A stretch of DNA of 64,000 nt from positions 219,910 to 283,909 of the forward strand of contig KQ482032.1 in the NCBI GenBank assembly GCA_001430745.1, read 5' to 3'. This DNA is from Auxenochlorella pyrenoidosa. Taxonomy: Eukaryota > Chlorophyta > Trebouxiophyceae > Chlorellales > Chlorellaceae. Positions 56,301-64,000 of the stretch are shown piece by piece. A model generated the notes under the pieces. The model did not search any database. It saw only the letters and a program-made list of their open reading frames with translations, and was not told the DNA's origin. The stretch's first letter is position 1. Each line of letters starts with the position of its first letter. Made by a program: the position numbers and the translations under genes.

Positions 56301-58017
56301 GTACCGCCTTGGAAAGGGCGCCCGCTGCAGAGGCACGCGCATCGTGCGGTGCCATGCGGTGACGCCAGGCACCGACGTGGAGCAAGCCAGCGTGTTGTGC
56401 CAAAGCGTCGGGGACAGCTGTTAGGCATGCGCGCTGCTGGGCATGCAGTGCCATAGCAGTCCTGCGTCAATGAGCGACGGGCGGGTGGGCGCAAGCGCGG
56501 TTGCAGGCTGCTGGTGAACCCCGGCACCGCTCACCGCCCGTCCCAGCTGCGCGACTCCACCCAGTTGGCCGCATTCTGCACCGCCGCCGTGCCGCCGTAG
56601 CAGGCCTGGATGCAATCCACCCCCTGCCGAGGAGGGGGGCGGAGCGGGGGCAAGGCCGCGAGCTGGGTTTGGGTCCAAGGCCCCTGCCGCGTGGCAGCTG
56701 GGCTGGTGCAGCCAGCCTCGCAGCAGGCGCAGCAGACCGGACCGAGCTGGCTGACCGTGGCAGCTTCCAGCAATTGCAGCCCTCCTTTCCAGCAGCAGGA
56801 GCCGAGCGCGGCGAGGGCGTGCCCAGCGAGGGAACACCCCTGGCCTCGCAGGACAGCGTGCAGTGTGAGCCCCGCCCTCCACGCCAGACAGCCAGCACAC
56901 AGCTTACCACCCCGCACACAGCTTGCCGCCCCCCGCACTGCCGCACACAGTGGCACACACACACAGTTGGCCAACAGGCACACGGCAGGGCCCCCACCTC
57001 CACGTCGGAGTTGCCTGCCTCCTCAAGCAGGGCCATGAGGTAGGTCTTGACCGACTTGGACGCGTCCACCGCAGACTCGGTGCCCACCTCGAGGCGCCCC
57101 ACCTGCGGCGCGCCGGGCGGGCGGCAACAAGCGCGGGCACCCGCCGTCGGCCTCCTGCCCGGGGTGCTGCCCTGGGAGCGCGGCGGCTGGGCAAGGGGGC
57201 CTCGGCGCCGCGGCGCGCACTCTGCACACAGCAAGCCGGCAGCGAGCATCGTGCGCCATGCAGCAGCTGGAGCTGCGTGATCGCGCGAGCCACCTCAAGC
57301 CAGCCCCCACTCGCCCGTGCGGCCGCACCTCGAGCGGCGACACTCCGTGCTTGTCCAGCAGGCGGCGCAGCGCGGTGAGGGCCATGGACACGGCGTCCTC
57401 GCGGTCCCCCACAAAGGCCAGCCCCTGCTGGCCCAGGCCGACCGTGTACTTGCCGGTGGGCACGCCATCGTGCTTCTCAAGGTCTTCGTGCCGCACCTGC
57501 GCGACGCCCGGGGGCGGGCCCGGGGGGGGGGAGGGAGCAAGCAAGGGGCGAGTCGGCTGCACCGGCCAAGAGCACGCAAGCGTGCAATCACGCTGGGGTG
57601 GCGACGGCGGAGTTTGCAAATCCCCAATGTGCTGGCCAGGTCCTGGTGGTGCTGCCCTGCAGGCAGGGTGCCGATGCCGGCTGTGACTCCCGCCACTTCA
57701 CTAGTGCTCAAGCCACTGCAAAGTGCCGCCAGGCGCCGCCGCCGCTGCCGCCAACTGTGCTAGCATCGTGAGCTCGTGTTGTAAGCTTGCAACTTATTTG
57801 TGGGGCTATTTGGACGCCCGGGGCGGCAGCAGGGTTTCGGGGAGCGCCGATCTCGCCCTCCCGCAACTTTTGCCAAGACAGACCCGCTCACATAGGTGCT
57901 GGGGAAGTAGACCTCCGCCGCTAGGATGCCCACATGATCCGCCTGAGCTCGCGAGGAGGGCGCCATAGCCGCAGCGCCAAGGTGCTGGGGTGTTGCCGGT
58001 CCTGGTGCACCGGGCAT
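53354..58017 (-). CDS. HMGS: Hydroxymethylglutaryl-CoA synthase, interrupted by an assembly gap
   Basis: Minus-strand exons before the gap are 58017-57892, 57496-57329, 57102-56998, 56623-56535, 56270-56179, 56006-55912 and 55618-55504; after it come 54137-53994, 53781-53699 and 53480-53354. The enzyme condenses acetyl-CoA with acetoacetyl-CoA to HMG-CoA, the entry to the mevalonate pathway. The general-base Glu (E107 in RLEVGTES) and the acylated Cys (C141 in [10 protein letters not shown]) are present and exactly 34 residues apart, as in animal [32 protein letters not shown] and YRRAYARKP are further signatures. By alignment the third catalytic residue (His264 in human HMGS1) falls immediately after LEDAG, inside the gap. 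About 80-90 residues are missing. An alternative start is a second in-frame ATG 17 codons downstream. No clear transit peptide, so probably cytosolic. Confidence 0.93.
54355..54374 (+). repeat. 20-base poly-C run beside the assembly gap
   Basis: An uninterrupted run of 20 C, followed by a second C-rich stretch, leads straight into the gap at 54405. It lies in an intron of the HMG-CoA synthase gene and probably explains the break. Confidence 0.95.
54405..55247. other. Assembly gap (843 N)
   Basis: Unknown bases inside the HMG-CoA synthase gene. At least one coding exon, including the region of the catalytic histidine, must lie here. Confidence 0.99.
55764..55825 (+). repeat. 31-base tandem duplication in an intron
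   Basis: Two adjacent 31-base copies, each starting CAGTCCCAGGCGCA and ending GCCTGCAAGCC, with a single difference. They lie in the HMG-CoA synthase intron between the exons at 55912 and 55618. Confidence 0.85.
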
Positions 58018-58977
58018 CCCCTGGGCCCTTATGCCGACTTGGGTAGCTGGTTTGTGGAATTGGGCACAGCGGGAAGGCGCTACAAGCGCTGGCGTCAGCA
58101 GAACCGGGCAAGGACCACGAGTTTACTAACAGGGACACTTCTTCGTGACTCCAGATTCTTCCGTCACTCGATGATCTCGCGCGCCTATGGAGCTGCACGG
58201 ATATTTTTAAGGGGTGCTGTATCAATATAACGAGGTTAACGCTTCAGGTGTCTCGCTAGGGGCGCACAGGGTGCTTCAATTCGAACCTCCTTTGCTATCG
58301 AGCAGTCTTGAGGTTGTGGCCGTCTTCTGAGGCAGCGGCCAGCCAAGACAGCGGCGGCAGGAGTTTGTCCAGCACGCAGCAAGCTCAGCGTGGGTGGCGC
58401 ACTTTTGCCTGAGACACTCCTTGTGTTTCAGTTGGACAGACAGCTTACCGGGATAATTGGGTGTCCTACCCAGGTAAAACAGGTATGAATCTCATTGTGG
58501 TCTGAAACGGTGGGCCTAGACTGTTTGAGCAGGTGTTCTCCAAGTGTTGGTAACACCTGCCTGTGCTAAGCTCAACTCGAAGCTTTCTGAAGAGGGGAAC
58601 CGGGTATCTTATCTAATCTCGAAGACTATTGCATGTATGAAAGAAAGGTGAGGTGTGCAACATACATTGGCATTGACAGGGTCTTAATGCTTGTGGTAAG
58701 GCAGGTCTTTCGGCGTCCGGCGATGTCGTCAACCACATGCTGTGAGGACAGTAGTGCAGTTGGCGGGCAGTTACGCTCAAGCTTTAAAGCCCGATAAGCT
58801 GTCATTGCAAAAGTGGTGATAAAGCGGCAGCAATGGCCCAGACAGCGGGGCTGCCAGGGGGCTGCCGCCCCAGCAGGCGGGTGGATAGGCAGATGGAACA
58901 AAGCCGAATGCAACCCAAACCGATACTTCTGAGATCGATACTTGAACAATCCTCGCACTCCTGAGAAGAAGGACTAG
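58018..58977. other. Divergent promoter region between HMGS (-) and the flavin reductase-like gene (+)
   Basis: 960 bases between two start codons that point apart. Composition is more balanced than in the flanking genes. No open frame with a domain. A GGTTCGAAT-like box on the minus strand near 58275 was checked as a tRNA T-loop and has no matching stem. Confidence 0.45.
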
Positions 58978-60155
58978 ATGCAAGCAGCGCTCGCCAGCTC
59001 TGCAAAGCCTGCGGCACAGGCCTGTCGCAGCAGCGGCAGCGGAAGCAGACAGCCTCGCAGCAGTGTATGGAAGCCATCGCAAGAGCCGCTCCGGCGTCAG
59101 CTACGGCAGCAGCCGGGGAGAGGCGCCGCCGCCACCAGCGGCACCAGCCCCGCGCAGCCTGCCCAGCCAGCCGAGCCGCTGCCGCCCTACTACCAGCTCA
59201 GCTTGCCTGTGTACAGCCTGGCCACTGTTGGCCCAGGAGGGGCCTCTCCAACCATGAACCTGGTCACGTATGCCGCGCCCATATCGCTCAAGCCGCGGCA
59301 CTATGCGCTGGGGCTGTACCTCAACACCCTGTCCTGGGAGAACATGCTGGCGACGCGCACAGGGGTGCTGCAGGTGGGGCCCAGCTGCCCGTCAGGGCAG
59401 CACATGTGCCAGGGAGGGGAGGGGCACCAGCTGCGGCGACGCCGTGCATGGTCTCTAGGCTCCGACCTGCTGTTCTGCTCGCTGTTGCTGCCTGCGGGTC
59501 TCCCTGTCTCCGGCTGTCCCCTGCTGTCCTCTCGCCTGTCTGCCCTCCCAGCCCACTCCAACCTATCCACATTCATTGTTCCGCGCCCCCTCTTGCAAAC
59601 CCTCTGCAGATCTTGGGCGAGCAGCATGCCCCCCTGTTTGAGCTGCTGGGCCGCACCAGCGGGCGAGACGTCGACAAGCTCGCCGAGCTCGCGAAACGGG
59701 GGTTCCCCGTGAGCAGGCGTGACAAGGATGGCATCCCCCTGCTGGTGAGGGCTGGCAGAGCGGGAGGTTGTTCTTCCCTTCTCCTTGTTCTTAGGGGGTC
59801 GCAGGTCAGGGCGAAATGCGGCCCGCTCTGCAAGCACTGCACAGCTGCTGCCAGTGCAGGCAGGCGGCTTGCGCCCGGTGAGCGTTGCAGCGGCCGAGCC
59901 ACGTTGCATGGAGCTGCCCCAGGCCCCCGCTGGTGCGACTGTCCCCCTTGTCTGCCCCTCTCGCCTGTTCATGCCCTGCAGGGGGACAGCTGCGGCTGGG
60001 TGGAGCTGCGGTTTGCTGCCGACCCGGTCAATTATGGGGACCATGATGTGGTCACTTGTGAAGTCACCGACTGGCACACCCCCGCGGCTGGAGAAGGCAG
60101 CGCATCGCGCCCGCTGTATACGGGACACCTGCGCCAGCTGGGGCTGCTGCCCTGA
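58978..60155 (+). CDS. Flavin reductase-like (FMN-binding split-barrel) protein, probably plastid-targeted
   Basis: Three exons (58978-59373, 59610-59744, 59982-60155), all in phase 0, give 234 residues. After a Ser/Ala/Arg/Gln-rich leader of about 60 residues (MQAALASSAKPAAQACRSSG) that looks like a plastid transit peptide, the conserved part reads YSLATVG, TMNLVTYAAPISLKPRHYAL, LYLNTLSWENM and LFELLGRTSGRDVDKLAEL. This matches plant proteins with a flavin reductase-like, FMN-binding domain. Residues TMNLVTYAAPIS correspond to the strand and loop that hold FMN. Electron donor and substrate are unknown. The C-terminal exon (GWVELRF, DHDVVTCEVTDW) completes the split barrel. The start is the first ATG, 31 residues before the next in-frame alternative. 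Confidence 0.8.
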
Positions 60156-60823
60156 GAGGCCGCGCCGGCGTTGTGCATGGCGCACTGTTGCTTGTATTCA
60201 GTGCGCTGGCATGCCACTTCATGACCTACCTCAATACCTCAATACCTTGACAACGTGTGGCAACAGCAGAGCGCCCTGCCAGGCAGCTGTAACCCTCGGC
60301 GACTGCAGCCATGCTCGTGCACACCAGGACATGTGGCAACTCTGCTGTCTGTCGCAGCGAGTGTTTTGCCTCCATTTCCCCTCGTGTTTGTGATTTGCAC
60401 TTATTTTCAGCTCACAAAGCAGGTCAGTGTGCGTTAAGCAGGCCATGTAAGCCGCCAAACTTGGGGGCCCTTGGCATCTGCCGCCTGGTGTCACGCGCTG
60501 GCGCTGGCGGGAGGGGTGCTCGTGCCGCGTTGCGCACGGTATTCTTTCAGGCACCGCTATCTAGATCGCTCTATCACGCTTTAAAAATTGAAAGAATCGA
60601 CATTCGATCACCGCCGAGCAGGGCCCCTGAAGGTTTGAGTTCTCGTCTTGACACCCGAGGTCATGAAGAGGCAAGTCGATGGCGCCCCTTTCCGGAATTA
60701 GCGCTCATAGAAGGAAACTTGGCTGCGCCGTCGCCGCAAGCACCAAGGTGCCACCGCCGCCGCCCCCGCCACCGCTGTGCCGGGCCAATGGCCTGCTGTC
60801 TCGAATGCGCCCTGCTGCTGCAG
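60156..60823. other. Region between two plus-strand genes, with an unresolved first exon
   Basis: Contains the 3' untranslated region of the flavin reductase-like gene and the promoter and first exon of the next gene. The next exon needs an upstream exon ending in phase 2. A donor at 60748 (CCAAG|GTGCCA) would fit a frame open from 60311, but no convincing start was found. Confidence 0.4.
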
Positions 60824-62311
60824 TGGCGGAGGCGTGCTGCTTGTGGCAACGGCACAGCTAATAGTTGGCATATCTTTGCTGGGAGTGTTTGAGGGATTCA
60901 AGGTAGGTGCCTGCACCGTGGTCCTGCCTGCTTGGTGTACATGCAGACCACGCTTCTCACGATGCAGGCCAGCGCCTGCTCGCGTATCATCATGCAGCCA
61001 GTGCCTGCTCGCGCATGCAGACTGTAAGCCACTGGGCCTTGCACTGCAGACGCACTATTTCAACAGCTCGCTGGCGGCAGTGTCGCTGCCAGCGGGGGCG
61101 GCAGAGCAGATTGTGGCCAGTGAGTGGGCGGGGAAGAAGGAGCGGGGGCCGTGCACGACACTTCCTCTCCCACCTGTCAAGGCATCCTCGAGCTGCCCAG
61201 GGTTTCCCGCCTTACAGTTCATGGATCCTCAAACTCGCCCTTGTCAACTGTGAGGCCGTACCGTACAGCATCCCATGCACACCCAGCCTTGCTGACCGGC
61301 TGCTCTGCTGCCGTCCCTTCCGGCTGCAGCCCGGGCCATCTTCTTCAGGACCCCGCTGGACTACCTGTTCTGGTTTGCCAGCCTCTCCTCCATCTGCGCC
61401 CTCTTTGGGCTGGCCGGCATCTTCACCGCTCAGCCCACGCTGGTCACCGTCTTCTTTGCGTGAGTCCATTGTGCCCCCTCGCATGTGGCGCCTCTGCCTT
61501 GGACAGAGGGCTGCCTGCTTCCCGTGTGCTGGCGCTGCAGCCCGGCAGCAAGCAGCCATGAACCTCCCTGTACGCCGTCCTCCGTGCCCGCCCCCCGCCC
61601 CCCCGCAGCTACAACCTCGTACAATCGGTTTTATCCTTCAACTTCTTCGTGGACGTGGTGGCTGACCAGTCGATCCGGCTGGTGGGGGAGGCGGCAGGGG
61701 TGACTGGCTATGAGAAGGCAAGAGGGGGTTGCCGAGGGGCAGGGGGGGCATGCGCTGTGGCCAGTGCGGTCAGCAGGCGGCAGGCACACGGGGCCAGCCT
61801 GTGGCCAGGCGGGCTCACGTTGCGCAGGGAGGGGTTGCGGCCGTGCCGCGCACCCCTGGCACTCCCAGAGGCTGCATCCGAACCGCTCACAGAGCCTGTG
61901 ACCTTTGTGGCATGGGGACCCCTGCTGCAGGCCGCCGCTGCGCTGCTGTTCATCAGCTTTGTGCTCTCGCTAGCCTCCGGTTATTTCACAACTCGTGCGG
62001 CGGCTGAGATTAAGCAGAAGCAGGCAGGGAGGGGCTGGGAGGGTGGCGGCAGCGCGTGGTGAGCACGCAGCAGCCCTGGCTTTCACATGTGGCGTGTGCC
62101 TTCCAGTGCACGGCTGGAGCGCCTGTGGATGGGCACTACAAATTTCATGCCGGCCGTGAGCGGGCATGCTGCCACGCTCAAGCCGGCCCCTGCAGCTGAC
62201 CCCCCTCCTCCCCTGCTCCCTGCCCCCCCTCCCCACCTGCAGCGGGAGGTTTACCAAGAGGTGCACAGCATGCAGCTGGCAGACACACTGCAATTTGAGC
62301 CGGACGTGTAG
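60824..62311 (+). CDS. Predicted multi-pass membrane protein (first exon unresolved)
   Basis: Seven in-phase exons are supported: 60824-60902, 61050-61119, 61330-61459, 61609-61717, 61931-62058, 62107-62155 and 62243-62311 (TAG at the end). They encode about 211 residues with four hydrophobic segments: VLLVATAQLIVGISLLGVF, LDYLFWFASLSSICALFGLA, TLVTVFFAYNLVQSVLSFNF and AAALLFISFVLSLASGYF. A charged cytosolic-looking tail follows (EIKQKQAGRG, REVYQEVHSM). The topology resembles small tetra-spanning proteins, but no family signature was recognised and no function is proposed. The intron after 61717 has a GC donor (GAGAAG|GCAAGA). The first exon and start codon are unresolved. Exon phases are otherwise consistent. 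Confidence 0.65.
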
Positions 62312-62518
62312 CATTGGTGCTGCGCCAGGCAGGGCGGTGATGCCACGGTGTGAATTGCTGCTGCGAGGCTCTAGCCAGTCCTACCCCTGCCATGCACGGC
62401 CCCTGACCTCAACCTGTGCTGCTGCCAAGTAACATCGCGTGAAGACATGTGAACAACGGATAGGCCCTCGCTGAGGGAATGCTGACAGCAGCAGGCCAGC
62501 AGGAGTGTGGGGTGTAGA

Positions 62519-64000
62519 TTACTGGCGCTCGGCCGGCTCTGCCCCCACAGCCGCTGCTGCTTCAGCAGCCTCCCGCTTCTGCCGCTGCTTCTGCTGGTAA
62601 CGCTGCATGAGCTGCAGGCAGCGCTCGCCCACAGCCTCAGCAGTGCGCCCAGCCGCCTCGCCGCCCACCTGCGGCACCAAGGGCAGCAGGTCGTGCATTC
62701 TCCGCTTGCAGCACATGACCCCATCCTAAGTACCACGCACCCCGCCTTCCTGGTGCTGGCCCTCAGGGAGATCGGCGAGCATCGGGGTGTGGCTCCAGGC
62801 CAGCAAGGCACGCCCGCTCATGCCACAACCCTGCAAGGACTCCAGGCCCAAGCCCGCCATGCAGCCCCGTGGTGCACATGCCGCCCTCCCAACCCAGCTG
62901 TCCAACCGCCCCTTACCTCATCCGTCAGCTTCGCCAGCCGCTCGGCAGTGAGCTGCCCACCCGCCAGCAGCAGCGTGCGCAGCAGCAGCCTGTCCTCTGC
63001 CACGCTCCAGGCACCTGCCCCCACCGCAGCTGCCGCTGCTGCTGGGGCCGCCCTTCCTGCCCCTGCCGCTGTTGCACCATCCGCGACTGCCGCTGCTGCA
63101 GGCAGGCCACTTGCTGGCACCTGAGCCGATACAGCCGCTGCATCCCGCAGGCTTACAGCAGGTGCAGGCTCTGCAGGCTGGGATCCCGCAGAGGCGGCCT
63201 CATGGCTTGCCGCGGTCGCTGCAACCTGCTCGGCGGGGGCGGCCGGATCCTGCAGCGCTTGCACTGCAGCGTGCTCCCCTTGGCCCCTGGCCGCTGCTGC
63301 TGGCTCTGCCTGTGCTGTTGCTGCATTGCCGCCAGGCTGGTGCCCGCATGCAGGGGAGGCCGGCAGCCGCGGCTGTGGCGGCGACCCCTGCTCTGCTGGC
63401 TCGAAAGCACCTCCCGGCGAGGGTATGACAGCCTCCCCTCCTGCCTGACCAGCTGCCACATCCTCGTCTGAATCTGTGGGCAGCTGCTCCCTCTCAAACA
63501 GGGGATGCCGCCCTGCAAGCTGCAGCGCCCAGGGCTGCTCCTCCTGCGTGTGCTCGCCAGGCAGCGATGCCTCTGCTGGCTCTGGCTCGGCCAGCTGCTG
63601 CTGCCGCCGGTGTGCTGGCGCCTGCTGCTCCGCCTCCATCGCTTCAGCTGCCACTCTTGCCACCTTGCCGCTGCTGCGGCGCTTGGCTCCAGCTGCCGAG
63701 GCTGCTGCTGCTGGCCTGTCGGTGCGGCCGCGCTTGCCAGGGCTGGGCCCTGAGGCAGGTAGAGGCGCGGGCGGCTGCCACTCGGGCTCTGGCGCTGCTC
63801 GTTTTACTGCGGCTCTCCCACGCTTGGCGGCAGGCTGAGCACCCATGGCTGCAGGTGGAGAGCTGGCACCAGGCTGCCCAGCAGCTGCACGTCGCACGCT
63901 CTTTGCTGGCTTGCCAACATTTTCAGACGGCCGCGCCTCAGCCGGCCCTGCTGCTGTGGCAGCTGCTGCCCCTGCAGCCTGGGCAGCAGGCTGCATTGGC
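62519..64000 (-). CDS. Myb/SANT-like nuclear protein, truncated by the window edge
   Basis: Two minus-strand exons are seen: one from the window edge (in-frame ATG at 63996) to 62917, and 62725-62519 ending in TAA, joined in phase 0 by a GT-AG intron with donor GAG|GTAAGG. The long exon is Ala/Pro/Glu-rich and has several basic clusters that could be nuclear localisation signals (AAKRGRAAVKR, GKRGRTD, GAKRRSSGK). Near its end, AWSVAEDRLLLRTLLLAGGQ, continued across the intron by CKRRMHDLLPLV, resembles a Myb/SANT helix-turn-helix (tryptophan, acidic first helix, arginine in the last). A basic coiled tail follows (QRYQQKQRQKREAAEA). DNA binding is inference. The ATG at 63996 may be internal, since only four bases of window lie beyond it. 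Confidence 0.55.

Noticed and set aside
58245..58310. GGTTCGAAT-like box on the minus strand as a tRNA T-loop
   Set aside because: The flanking bases do not pair into a T-stem and no acceptor or anticodon stem was found.

Overview
This is a nuclear contig of a eukaryotic green alga. Genes are split into many short exons by roughly 60-400 base GT-AG (sometimes GC-AG) introns, coding sequence is very GC- and alanine-rich, and the proteins are plant-lineage types: a WNK kinase with an OSR1-C-like tail, a PB1-domain Raf-like MAPKKK, a thylakoid-lumen FKBP, an ERD2-like receptor with an N-terminal extension, and a plant-type flavin reductase-like protein. The density and style suggest a chlorophyte, probably a Chlorella-like trebouxiophyte; the species cannot be fixed from the sequence. 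There are two assembly gaps (24279-24672 and 54405-55247). No prokaryotic feature, rRNA, tRNA, transposon or CRISPR array was seen.

Layout. 1-17 kb: the 3' part of an unrecognised plus-strand gene, a WNK-family kinase (+), then a 22-exon, about 1,720-residue Raf-like kinase with a huge alanine-rich N-terminus and a PB1 domain (-). 17-29 kb: an LYR-motif protein (-) divergent from BUB3 (+); a Janus/PHPT1-like protein interrupted by a gap (-) divergent from a METTL21-type methyltransferase (+). 29-38 kb: an F-box-like protein (-) divergent from a 2OG-Fe(II) dioxygenase (+), a small charged protein (+) and an organelle-targeted PP2C (-). 38-46 kb: a secreted protein with about 80 cysteines built from a triplicated three-exon cassette (+), and an unrecognised protein with an internal duplication (+). 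46-58 kb (all -): lumenal FKBP, ERD2-like receptor, HMG-CoA synthase. 58-64 kb: flavin reductase-like protein (+), four-helix membrane protein (+), and the 3' part of a Myb/SANT-like gene (-) that runs off the window.

The genes do not form one pathway; they look like ordinary neighbouring nuclear loci, several in head-to-head pairs that may share promoters. The gene models were built by hand from exon phase. Most spliced reading frames close exactly (BUB3 345 aa, WNK 460, Raf-like 1,720, PP2C 556, FKBP 244, ERD2-like 325). The least ordinary items are the cysteine-rich cassette protein, which has a perfectly periodic intron-phase pattern and one apparent 1-base frameshift; the WNK protein with degraded catalytic motifs; HMG-CoA synthase in an apparent chlorophyte; and repeated use of GC-AG introns.
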